From NCBI GenBank assembly GCA_045643285.1, contig JAZUKN010000057.1, positions 10,324-74,323 on the forward strand: a stretch of 64,000 nucleotides of DNA. Direction: 5' to 3'. Positions 16,400 to 24,295 of this stretch are shown here, piece by piece. Source of the stretch: UMGS1696 sp045643285 (GTDB lineage Bacteria > Bacillota > Clostridia > Oscillospirales > CAG-272). The notes under the pieces were generated by a model. The model ran no database searches, was not told where the DNA came from, and was given only the letters and a program-made list of their open reading frames with translations. Numbering within the stretch: the stretch's first letter is position 1; each line of letters begins with the position of its first letter. The position numbers and the translations under genes are program-made.

Positions 16400-17983
16400 T
16401 TAATCAGCCCTGTATTTTGCCATTACGGCACGGGCAATTCTTATCCCGTCCACTGCGGCTGAGACTATCCCACCGGCGTAACCGGCACCCTCTCCGCAGG
16501 GATATATCTTATTCTTTCCGACTGCCAGAAAATCGTCGCCACGCATTATTCTGACCGGTGCGGACGTTCTCGTCTCCACTCCCGTGAGCGGAACACAGCC
16601 GTCGTCGTAGCCTCTGATCTTTCTGCCGAAATCGTACAGTCCCTCGCGGAGCATTTCCGTAACGAATCCCGGAAAAATCTCGGAAAAATCCGCGCATTTG
16701 ACACGTCCGTCGCGGTACGTCGGAACGATTTTTGAATACTCTTCTCCGCGCTTGCCGCTCATGAAGTCTCCGACTGTCTGGAACGGTGCGGTATAGTCCC
16801 GTCCGCCGGAGACGAAAGCCTTTTTTTCAAGCGTGCGCTGAAATTCTATCGCGTTTGCGGCGTTGTTTCCGAAATCCGACGGCAGAACAGACACACACAC
16901 CGCGGCGTTTGCGTTCCGTCCGTCTCTTGCGCGTGTGCTCATGCCGTTTGTAACGACTCCGCCCTCTTCGCTCGTCGACGGTACTACAGTTCCTCCGGGG
17001 CACATACAGAACGTATAACACCCTCTCTCGCCCTTGCGGTATGAAAGCTGATATTCGCCCTTGCCGAGTGAAACGTCGCCTGCATGTGCGCCGAAGAGAG
17101 CCTTGTCTATGTCACTTTGCAGATGCTCCGCTCTTACGCCGACTGAAAACGGCTTCGGTTCGACGACAAATCCCGCCGAGATAAGCTCGCCGTAAGTATC
17201 GCGTGCGCTGTGGCCCGTTGCGAGGATCAGCGCGTCCGTTTCGATCTCTTCGCCGTCGGCAGTCAGTCGCCCGTCGCGGATGTTTCCGGCGGTGGTTTTG
17301 TATCTTATCTCACCGCCAAGTTCCGTTATCCGTCTGTCGATATTCTTCACGACCTCGCGGAGTACGTCTGTGCCGATGTGCGGCTTCGCTTTATAGAGAA
17401 TATCCTCCGGCGCGCCCATTTCGCTGAGTTTTTTGATAACGTACCGCGCAAGCGGATCGTTTATCCTCGTTGTGAGCTTTCCGTCGGAGAAAGTACCTGC
17501 ACCGCCTGCGCCGAACTGGATGTTCGTATCGGTGTCGAGTACGCCGTCTCTGACGAAATGCTCGACTGCCGCCACTCTTTCGTCGACCGACGCGCCTCTT
17601 TCGATAACGAGCGGCTTATATCCGTTCTCTGCGAGCAGAAGTGCGGCGAACATTCCGGCAGGTCCGAAGCCTACGATTACGGGACGACCGTTCATTTTTT
17701 CGGTGCCGAAGGTCACATCGGGATCGGCTTCCGAATACACGCGGATGCGGCTGTCTTCGGTTTTCGGCTTTCCGTCGATCTCGGCGTAGACCGTGTAAAC
17801 GAACGTGATGCCGTGCCGCGCGTCTATAGATTTTTTCGATATATGGAGATTCGTCGGACGTGCGCCCGTCTGTTTGCGGATATACGAAGCGGCTGTCTGT
17901 ATTGCCGCGCCGTCAAAGTCGCTCTCTCCCTCGCGGTATGCGACCTTAACGCCCGTCACTTCGATTTTTGTGAGTTCTTTCAT
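16400..17983 (-). CDS. FAD-dependent dehydrogenase (COG2509 family)
   Basis: A Rossmann-type FAD site GFGPAGMFAALLLAENGYKPLVIERG lies near residues 104-130. FGAGGAGTFSDGKLTTRIND and the C-terminal PCGEGAGYAGGIVSAAVDGIRIA are typical of the uncharacterised COG2509 flavoproteins. The 527 residues match the usual length. The reaction is not known. It starts eight bases after the cdaR stop with only a weak binding site, so it is probably translated by coupling. Its place after cdaA-cdaR recurs in Clostridia and hints at a cell-envelope connection, which is inference. Confidence 0.85.
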   Translation of the reverse strand: MKELTKIEVTGVKVAYREGESDFDGAAIQTAASYIRKQTGARPTNLHISKKSIDARHGITFVYTVYAEIDGKPKTEDSRIRVYSEADPDVTFGTEKMNGRPVIVGFGPAGMFAALLLAENGYKPLVIERGASVDERVAAVEHFVRDGVLDTDTNIQFGAGGAGTFSDGKLTTRINDPLARYVIKKLSEMGAPEDILYKAKPHIGTDVLREVVKNIDRRITELGGEIRYKTTAGNIRDGRLTADGEEIETDALILATGHSARDTYGELISAGFVVEPKPFSVGVRAEHLQSDIDKALFGAHAGDVSLGKGEYQLSYRKGERGCYTFCMCPGGTVVPSTSEEGGVVTNGMSTRARDGRNANAAVCVSVLPSDFGNNAANAIEFQRTLEKKAFVSGGRDYTAPFQTVGDFMSGKRGEEYSKIVPTYRDGRVKCADFSEIFPGFVTEMLREGLYDFGRKIRGYDDGCVPLTGVETRTSAPVRIMRGDDFLAVGKNKIYPCGEGAGYAGGIVSAAVDGIRIARAVMAKYRAD

Positions 17984-17990
17984 TACGTCT

Positions 17991-19253
17991 TTACGTTTCT
18001 TTTCCGAATGTCACGTTTACATAGTATGTCCCGACGGGAAGCACGCCGTCCGCGTCTCCTTCGGGGACTTCAATGTCCGCTTTGATGCGTATGTCTCCGC
18101 TGTTCGAGTCTGAATACGGGCTTACGTCAAACGATATTTTTATGTCATCGGGTTTGAGACGTGCGAGGACTTCCGTCTTTCCGAGAAGCTCGACCGTGAT
18201 CGGTGCTTCCTGCCACGTGAATTTTACTCCTCCGACTCCCTTTGCGCTGATATTCTCTTCGGGAACGGTAAACTCGCGCACTGCATAACCGGGTTTGAGG
18301 GTTACGGTTATCTTTGCTTTCTGAGCGGACAACTCGAGTCCGTCTTCAGCTTCGATCGTAACGACGCTCGAATAGATACCGCCGTGCATCGCGCTCTTTT
18401 CGTCTATCACAACGGGGAGGATGCAGTCGCCGCGGTTAACGGTATCGGAGTCTCCCGTGACTTCGACAAATTCGGGATCGACGAACACGTTCGCGCTGTC
18501 GTATGAAAGGAATCCGTTCCTGAACTTCACTTCGACCGGTACGCGCGCTGTCTTCATTATTGTAACGGGTGCGGTCACTTCTTTCGGGAAATAGTCGATA
18601 TACGGGCTTTCAACAACTGCGCCTGCAGCGTCGACAAGGGTGATCCTCTCGGTCACTGTCGTAGTCTTCGTGATGCCGGACATATCGAGCGTCACAACGG
18701 CTTCGGCAACCTTTGTGAGCATTGAGAGCGGCCCCGTTACCGTAACTTTATCGACATCGTATTCGATAGCTCCGGTGAAGCATCCCTCTGGAAGATCGGT
18801 GTTCTCGCGCTTCTCGGCGAGGTCTACCGTTATCTGACCGGAGCGGTCAACATAAACAGACACGGTATCCTGCGACACGCCGATGAGCTTGCAGCCCACC
18901 GGAACATCGACTACCGTTTTGAGGCTGTAGCGTCCGCTCGCTTCAATGCGCGAGAGATCAGCCGTAACGACGATATCCTCCGCCGCAAGACGGGACACGA
19001 TGCTCTTTTTTCCGGACAGCGTCACGTCGATCTTCATACCGTAGCCGGAGAAGATCGCAAGTTCGTTTTCGGCGAGCTTATCCGTTCCCGTAAGCTCTAC
19101 GGTGACGTCGCTGACCGTCTGACTGTACTTCGGGCTTTCGACGTTCATAACGTAAACCCACATTCCGAACGCAACGATCACGCACACTGCGAATGCGATG
19201 ATCGAAGTAACTTTTTTATTGTTCTGTTTCTTGTTTTTTGTTTTTTCAGCCAT
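17991..19253 (-). CDS. cdaR: YbbR-domain protein, CdaA regulator CdaR
   Basis: An N-terminal anchor (about residues 15-32, TSIIAFAVCVIVAFGMWVYVM) is followed by several extracytoplasmic YbbR repeats (for example TVELTGTDKLAENELAIFSG and KVTVTGPLSMLTKVAEAVVTLDMSG). CdaR interacts with the diadenylate cyclase CdaA and tunes its activity at the membrane. The 420-residue length suits about four repeats. A GGAG precedes the ATG. It lies 23 bases after cdaA in the standard order. Confidence 0.92.
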   Translation of the reverse strand: MAEKTKNKKQNNKKVTSIIAFAVCVIVAFGMWVYVMNVESPKYSQTVSDVTVELTGTDKLAENELAIFSGYGMKIDVTLSGKKSIVSRLAAEDIVVTADLSRIEASGRYSLKTVVDVPVGCKLIGVSQDTVSVYVDRSGQITVDLAEKRENTDLPEGCFTGAIEYDVDKVTVTGPLSMLTKVAEAVVTLDMSGITKTTTVTERITLVDAAGAVVESPYIDYFPKEVTAPVTIMKTARVPVEVKFRNGFLSYDSANVFVDPEFVEVTGDSDTVNRGDCILPVVIDEKSAMHGGIYSSVVTIEAEDGLELSAQKAKITVTLKPGYAVREFTVPEENISAKGVGGVKFTWQEAPITVELLGKTEVLARLKPDDIKISFDVSPYSDSNSGDIRIKADIEVPEGDADGVLPVGTYYVNVTFGKET

Positions 19254-19276
19254 AATAATCTCCGTCCGATCCGGTT

Positions 19277-20161
19277 TTATTCGCCCTTTGATGTTTTATC
19301 CTTCTGTGAGCGGAAAAGCGGCAGATGAATCTTTTCGTCTTCCTCTCCGACGAGCTTCGACTGCAAAAATGCGCGAAGCGTACCTTTGTTGTAGCCGCGG
19401 ACGAGTTGTCCTTCGACTGCCGTGGAGATCGTTCCGGTCTCCTCGGATACGATAACGACTATAGCGTCGCTTATTTCGCTCATTCCGATGCCTGCTCTGT
19501 GGCGTGTGCCGAGATCCTTGATAATATCGGGGTTATTCGACAGCGGAAGCACGCATCCGGCGGCATACACGCGCTTATCGCGGATGATCATTGCGCCGTC
19601 GTGCATCGGTGCTTTATTGAAGAAGATGTTCTTTACGAGGAATGATGCAGGATTTGCGTCGAGAACTGTGCCTGTCGAGATCGTCTCGCCGAGCTTTGTC
19701 GTGCGCTCGAAGACGATAAGTGCGCCGGTCTTTGAATCGGAAAGGTCGCACACCGCGGATGTGACTTCGTCGATGACTTTAGTCATATCGGCAGTGCCGC
19801 GCGACTCGCCGATACTCTTCAGTCCTTTAAGCGGAGTCGTGCCGAACTTTTCGAGCATCGAACGAATCTCGGGTTGGAAGAGGATGACGAGCGTGATGAA
19901 GCCGATCTGGAATATGTTTTGCAAAATGTACGACATGAGGTACATATCGAGCACGTCGCTGATGATCCGCACCGCTATGAGCAGGAGGACGCCGACGGCG
20001 AGCTTCCCTGCCCGTTTGTCGCGTATGAAGACGAAAAGATAATAAAGCAGTACGGCAACGCAGAGAATATCGACAATGTCGATCAGCGAAATTGATTTTA
20101 TTGTGCTCCAGATATCGGAAAAACCTCTGAAGTTTTCGACTGTGACGGATTGCGGATTCAT
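19277..20161 (-). CDS. cdaA: Membrane diadenylate cyclase CdaA
   Basis: It makes the essential second messenger c-di-AMP from two ATP at the membrane. Three N-terminal spans (about 28-100) precede the DAC domain with its catalytic motifs DGA (188-190, APMHDGAMII) and RHR (220-222, GTRHRAGIGMSE). The 294-residue length is close to the family norm. It is the first gene of the cdaA-cdaR-COG2509-rseC operon. In many Bacillota glmM follows cdaR; here the flavoprotein gene takes that place. Confidence 0.97.
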   Translation of the reverse strand: MNPQSVTVENFRGFSDIWSTIKSISLIDIVDILCVAVLLYYLFVFIRDKRAGKLAVGVLLLIAVRIISDVLDMYLMSYILQNIFQIGFITLVILFQPEIRSMLEKFGTTPLKGLKSIGESRGTADMTKVIDEVTSAVCDLSDSKTGALIVFERTTKLGETISTGTVLDANPASFLVKNIFFNKAPMHDGAMIIRDKRVYAAGCVLPLSNNPDIIKDLGTRHRAGIGMSEISDAIVVIVSEETGTISTAVEGQLVRGYNKGTLRAFLQSKLVGEEDEKIHLPLFRSQKDKTSKGE

Positions 20162-20211
20162 ATATTCAGTCGCCCCTTTCGCGCTCGTAATTTACGTTTA
20201 TGAAAAATAAT

Positions 20212-20253
20212 TATACTTATTATAAGTATAGCACATAATCAGCGGTTTTTCAA
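20212..20253 (-). promoter_or_regulatory. cdaA operon promoter with an overlapping 19-bp palindrome
   Basis: On the minus strand TTGAAA (20248-20253) and TATACT (20225-20230) are 17 bases apart. The -10 hexamer is one end of a perfect palindrome at 20212-20230 (TATACTTAT, a central base, ATAAGTATA) that reaches the expected transcription start. Such a dyad could be an operator, or simply AT-rich promoter sequence. Confidence 0.7.
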
Positions 20254-20317
20254 ATGTTTTTTTGTGATTTTTTAATTATTTTTGAAGATTTCTATGAGGA
20301 TTTTCGAAAAATCTCAC

Positions 20318-20596
20318 GGCTTCGCACGAAATGTCATTTTCCACCGTAGGGCGGGGGTTTACTCCCGCCGCCGAAAGACTTGAGTTTACTTTATATAGGC
20401 AAAAGGTAGAAAACGTCTGCGACGTTTTCAGATTTATTTTTTGTCCTGTTCGCTTGCGAACGGGCGGACATCGGACAATTCATCCAAACCACACGTTTGG
20501 TGTCGTCTTTGTCCTACGCGGACGGCGCACAAGAGCATCGAATCATGGAGTTCACGAAGAGAACTCGGCTTGTCCGCCGTCCGCGTAAGACAAACC
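20318..20596 (+). repeat. Composite palindromic repeat, single arm
   Basis: This is the gene-free stretch between the cdaA and activase promoters. The modules run in the same order as at other loci: GGCTTCGCACGAAAT, then CCGTAGGGCGGG...CCCGCC, the linker GGCAAAAGGTAG, GAAAACGTC/GACGTTTTC with a TGC loop, the GTTCG/CGAAC hairpin, CAAACC/GTTTGG, and GTCC-TACGC-GGAC followed by an ACAAG stem. The far end, CTTGTCCGCCGTCCGCG, reads like an inverted partial second arm. The GGGGG-core module shows its own covarying stem (GGCGGG/CCCGCC). Confidence 0.75.
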
Positions 20597-20625
20597 TTGA
20601 CATATCCCCCAAAAACGGATATAAT
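20597..20625 (+). promoter_or_regulatory. Consensus promoter for the glycyl-radical enzyme operon
   Basis: TTGACA (20597-20602) and TATAAT (20620-20625) are separated by exactly 17 bases, a perfect sigma-A match. Transcription would begin about 55 bases before the activase start. Confidence 0.88.
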
Positions 20626-20685
20626 TATACTGTATAATTTTTTGACGTAATTTCACAAATTTCGTCCACCGCGGAGGTGATCATC

Positions 20686-21456
20686 TTGACGCTCGTTGCA
20701 GACATCGAACGCTGCTCTACTCACGACGGTCCCGGACTGCGTACCGTAGTCTTCCTCAAGGGCTGTCCTCTCCACTGCGCGTGGTGCCACAATCCCGAAT
20801 GTATATCTTTCGATGCGGAAGAGCTTTTCTACGCCGACAAGTGCATCAGATGCGGTCACTGCAAGGACGGCTGTGTCACCGGTGCGCGCGTCACCTGCGG
20901 ACGTGAGATGACGGCTGACAAAGTCCTCGAAGAAGTCCTCGCTGACCGCGATTACTACGGCAAAAACGGCGGCGTCACCGTCAGCGGCGGAGAGCCGCTC
21001 GCGCACCCCGATTTCACAAAAGAATTACTTTACAAATGTAGAGAAAACGACATTAAAACAGCTCTCGAAACGTCGCTGTACCGATATGACGAAGAGATTC
21101 TTTCGCTCGTAGATGTGCTGATGACGGACATAAAGATCTTCGATTCAGTTGAACATAAAAAATACACCGGGATCGGAAACGAAGAAATACTCGCAAACAT
21201 AAAACGCGCCGATACACTCGACGTGCCGATCATCGTTCGCACGCCCGTTGTCACGGGAGTGAACGACAGCGCGGAGAACATAAAACAGACTGCCTTCTTT
21301 GTCCGTTCGCTCAAAAACGCTGTGAAATACGAGCTTCTGCCGTATCATCCGCTCGGACTGACAAAGGCACGCGCGCTCGGCAGGGAAATGACCGAATTTT
21401 CGTCCCCTACAAAAGAAAAAATGGAGGAACTCAGACAATATGCTTACATACGCTGA
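20686..21456 (+). CDS. Glycyl-radical enzyme activase (radical SAM)
   Basis: It uses S-adenosylmethionine and a [4Fe-4S] cluster to place the glycyl radical on the enzyme encoded next door. The radical SAM motif CPLHCAWC is near residue 28, and GGVTVSGGEPLAHPDF is typical of PFL-activase relatives. After the motif there is only one CX2CX2CX3C set (CIRCGHCKDGC) and a lone later Cys, whereas many non-PFL activases have two ferredoxin-like sets. The frame opens with GTG at 20677, but that codon overlaps the GGAGG at 20673-20677. TTG at 20686, eight bases after it, is the better start (256 residues). It overlaps the next gene by 17 bases. Confidence 0.92.
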   Translation: MTLVADIERCSTHDGPGLRTVVFLKGCPLHCAWCHNPECISFDAEELFYADKCIRCGHCKDGCVTGARVTCGREMTADKVLEEVLADRDYYGKNGGVTVSGGEPLAHPDFTKELLYKCRENDIKTALETSLYRYDEEILSLVDVLMTDIKIFDSVEHKKYTGIGNEEILANIKRADTLDVPIIVRTPVVTGVNDSAENIKQTAFFVRSLKNAVKYELLPYHPLGLTKARALGREMTEFSSPTKEKMEELRQYAYIR

Positions 21457-23656
21457 CCGACTCGCACAAATGCGAAAAACAAAAATCGAGCACACATTCA
21501 TAAAAAAACAGCAGAACGGCTTTACCGACATCGACGACTTCGGCACCGTTCCGCTTCCGGAGAATTATTCCGTCATGCCGTGGTATAACAGCGACAAAGG
21601 CAGTTTCTACGGGCTTGACGGCATGAGCGAGAACTTCTGCCGCGTCCTCGGTGCGCATCCGGCATACATCGATCCTATGGAAATGCTCTGCGGACGGTGG
21701 AGAGATATGCTCGTCAACTACCGCGGTGACATCCACTACGCGCCCGACTGGATGAGAAAGAACAAAGAGCTGTTCGATCTCGTCTACGGCAACACTTCCG
21801 TTCAGTGGAGCAAATGCTGGGACGAAAAACGCTTCCCGTACGACGATCTGAAGCCACTGCAGAAGCTTTACAACATCCAGTCCGGCATCGACGGCGACGC
21901 ACATCTCGCACCCGATTACCGCATCGGGCTGTCGCTCGGCTTCGGCGGACTGCTTGAGAAGATCGAGAAATACAGAAAGATAAACCCCGAAAAAAAGGCG
22001 TTCTACGACGCGGAAGAAAAGTGCGTCCGTGCGATAGTTGCGTTCATCGACAGGCATATCGAAAAGATCAAAGAAATGATCCCCGACGAGGAGCGTCCCG
22101 AAATCAAAGCATCACTCGAAAAGATGCTTACAGTGTGCGAAAACGTCCGCCTCGGTGTGCCGAAAACGTTCCACGAGGCTTGCCAGTGGGTGGCGTTCTA
22201 CGTCTGCGCGACGCGCGTTTACACAAGAGACGGCGCGGGCTTCCAGCTCGACACTATCCTCCTGCCGTACTACGAAAACGACATAAAATCGGGCGAGCTT
22301 GACGACGGGACTGCAGTGTTCCTCATCGCAAATCTCTTGTTGATCGACCCGCATTACTACCAGATCTCGGGTGTGGACGAGAACGACCGCGATATCACGA
22401 ATCACCTTTCTTATCTCATTCTTGACGCAGCAGACGCGATAAACATATCCTGTAACCTCACGGTGCGTGTCCACGAAAACTGCGACGCGGATTTTCTCCG
22501 CAAAGCCGTCGGTTGCCTCCTCAAAAACAAGAACGGATGGCCGCGCTTCTGCGGTGACAAGTCCCTCTGCGACGGATATATGCGCTGGGGTATCGACAAG
22601 GAAACTGCACGTCAGCGTATCGCAGTCGGGTGCAACTGGATGGCGGTTCCGGGGCTTGAATTTCCGATGAATGACACCGTAAAGATCAATATTGCAAAGG
22701 TTTTCGACGTTGCAATGGCTGAAATGCATTCCGAGTCTGATAAATCGGTGGAAAAGCTGTTCGAGATATATGAAAAGCACCTCAGAAAAGCCGTAGAAGT
22801 CACGGCGGCAGGCGTGAATCTGCACCTCGACCACATCCACGACGTAACGCCTGAGCTTATAATGGATCTGATGTTCGTCGATTCTATTGAAAAAGGACTT
22901 GACGCGTCGCAGTGCGCGAAGCTCTATACAGTCGGCGTTGACGGTGCGGGACTTGCAGTCGTCGCCGATTCGTTCGGTGCGCTGAAAACGAGAGTCGAAG
23001 ACGAAAAGCGTCTCACATGGGACGAAGTATACGCCGCGCTTGATTCTGATTTTGCCGACGAAAGAGTACGGCTTATGCTCGCGTCATCACCGAAATACTG
23101 CGGTGGCGGTAACGTGTCTGATAAATTCGCGCAGAAGCTCACTGATTCGTGGGTGAAAGCCGTAACAGGTGCAAAAATGCCCGACGGACGGCACCTCGTT
23201 CCGGGGTGGTTCTCGTGGGCGCGGTCGATCGAATACGGCGCAGTCGTCGGCGCAACGCCGAACGGAAGAAAAAAAGGCGAGCCGATCTCGCACGGTGCGA
23301 ACCCGAATCCGCATTTCCGTGAAGACGGCGCGGCTACGGCACAGTCGAACGGTATCGCGGCAGTACAGTGCGGCTGGGGCAACACTGCACCGCTCCAAAT
23401 TGAATTTGATCCGAAGCTCGCCGATGACGACGGTGCTGTCGAGATAATCTGCGACTTTATTAAAGCGCATTTCGGACGCGGCGGCACACTGATCAACATA
23501 AACATACTTGACAAAGAAAAGCTCATGGAAGCGCACCGCGATCCGTCGACGCATCCCGATCTTGTCGTGCGCGTTACGGGCTTCACGGCATACTTTGCGT
23601 CGTTGACGCCGGGATTCAGACAACTTGTGGTGAACAGGTTTATTGAGGGGATGTAA
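21440..23656 (+). CDS. Glycyl-radical enzyme of the pyruvate formate-lyase superfamily, substrate unknown
   Basis: The C-terminal radical loop is RVTGFTAYF with the radical glycine at about residue 714. The catalytic cysteine is most likely C398 in AVGCNWMAVPG. Characterised dehydratase and lyase members (choline TMA-lyase, glycerol dehydratase, hydroxyproline dehydratase) have Cys-Val-Glu there, and pyruvate formate-lyase has Cys-Cys. This protein has Cys-Asn-Trp and therefore lacks the usual adjacent base. The 738 residues are a little shorter than most members. It is co-transcribed with its activase. No transporter, shell protein or downstream pathway gene adjoins it, so context does not reveal the substrate. 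Confidence 0.9.
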   Translation: MLTYADRLAQMRKTKIEHTFIKKQQNGFTDIDDFGTVPLPENYSVMPWYNSDKGSFYGLDGMSENFCRVLGAHPAYIDPMEMLCGRWRDMLVNYRGDIHYAPDWMRKNKELFDLVYGNTSVQWSKCWDEKRFPYDDLKPLQKLYNIQSGIDGDAHLAPDYRIGLSLGFGGLLEKIEKYRKINPEKKAFYDAEEKCVRAIVAFIDRHIEKIKEMIPDEERPEIKASLEKMLTVCENVRLGVPKTFHEACQWVAFYVCATRVYTRDGAGFQLDTILLPYYENDIKSGELDDGTAVFLIANLLLIDPHYYQISGVDENDRDITNHLSYLILDAADAINISCNLTVRVHENCDADFLRKAVGCLLKNKNGWPRFCGDKSLCDGYMRWGIDKETARQRIAVGCNWMAVPGLEFPMNDTVKINIAKVFDVAMAEMHSESDKSVEKLFEIYEKHLRKAVEVTAAGVNLHLDHIHDVTPELIMDLMFVDSIEKGLDASQCAKLYTVGVDGAGLAVVADSFGALKTRVEDEKRLTWDEVYAALDSDFADERVRLMLASSPKYCGGGNVSDKFAQKLTDSWVKAVTGAKMPDGRHLVPGWFSWARSIEYGAVVGATPNGRKKGEPISHGANPNPHFREDGAATAQSNGIAAVQCGWGNTAPLQIEFDPKLADDDGAVEIICDFIKAHFGRGGTLININILDKEKLMEAHRDPSTHPDLVVRVTGFTAYFASLTPGFRQLVVNRFIEGM

Positions 23657-23660
23657 GGTA

Positions 23661-23737
23661 TTCATACGCGAAGCGTATATCATCCGTGAAACGGATATCA
23701 TCGCGCAGCGATATCATCCGCGAATGCGGATATCATT
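23661..23737 (-). repeat. Tandem array of four short hairpins with an ATC spacer
   Basis: Directly after the glycyl-radical enzyme stop, four inverted repeats follow one another: ATACGC/GCGTAT, ATCCGT/ACGGAT, ATCGC/GCGAT and ATCCGC/GCGGAT. Each has a three- or four-base loop (GAA, GAA, GCA, GAAT), and a constant ATC separates neighbours. Stems differ while loops and spacers stay alike. On the minus strand the loops read TTC, as in the plus-strand array at 40301-40380. The spacing is far too short for CRISPR. Confidence 0.8.
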
Positions 23738-23744
23738 ATTCTTT

Positions 23745-24240
23745 AACTTGCACAAGCCACGTGGCTTCGCACGAAATACAAATCCACCTCCGGTAGGGGA
23801 CGGTGTCCTCGACGTCCCGCGGATTTAGGCAAACCTCACTGCTACGCACGAAAAATCATTCTATACCGTAGGGGAGGGGTTTCCCCTCCCGCGGATTTGC
23901 ACAAACCTCACAAAGGAAAAGGAAGAAAACGTCGGGAACGTTTTCAAATAATCTATTTGTCCTGTTCGTTTACGAACGAGCGGACAGGCGCACGATTTTT
24001 CCAAACCGCACGTTTGGCTTCGGTGTGTCCTGTTCGCTTGCGAACGGGCGGACGGCGGACAAGCCGAGTTCACTCCGTGAACTCAGTGAACGTCGCCTCC
24101 TTGTCAATCTACCCGCTTAGGGGGAAGGGACTTCGTCCTATTCACGCCTCCCGACTTCGTAAACGAAGTCGTCGAGATGCTTCGCATCTCGGTCTGACTC
24201 CCCTTTGTTGCAAAGCGAATGCAAATCTTTTGTTCGCTTT
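23745..24240 (+). repeat. Composite palindromic repeat, long single arm
   Basis: In order: GTGGCTTCGCACGAAAT, a GGGACG...CGTCCC module, CTACGCACGAAAAAT, CCGTAGGGGAGGGG-TTT-CCCCTCCC, the linker GATTTGCACAAACCTCAC, GAAAACGTC/GACGTTTTC, two GTTCG/CGAAC hairpins around CAAACC/GTTTGG, ACAAG...CTTGT with inner GAGTTCACTCCGTGAACTC, CTTAGGGGGAAGG, GACTTCGTAAACGAAGTC, CGAGATGCTTCGCATCTCG and the arm end CTCCCCTTTGTTGCAAAG. It occupies most of the 640-base gap before the GNAT gene, which holds no other gene. Confidence 0.78.
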
Positions 24241-24248
24241 ATCAAATT

Positions 24249-24283
24249 ATTCATTATTCATTCTTCATTATTCATTATTCATT
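24249..24283 (+). repeat. TTCATTA-type microsatellite at the edge of a composite repeat
   Basis: Tandem copies of ATTCATT/TTCATTA run from the end of the repeat arm to the ribosome binding site of the GNAT gene. A shorter version borders the repeat at about 60290-60312. Confidence 0.7.
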
Positions 24284-24295
24284 TCAGGAGACATC

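Noticed and set aside
15884..16462. Plus-strand open frame across the rseC-like gene
   Set aside because: Ser/Thr/Pro-rich antisense frame beginning in repeat DNA; the minus strand has a coherent RseC-like protein with a GGAGG-led ATG.
23661..23737. CRISPR array
   Set aside because: Units are only about 18 bases long, each is itself a palindrome, and there are no unique spacers of 25-40 bases and no cas genes.
24000..24290. N-terminal extension of the GNAT protein into the repeat region
   Set aside because: The frame is open for 133 codons upstream, but those codons are repeat modules and a TTCATTA run; a good ribosome binding site fixes the start at 24296.
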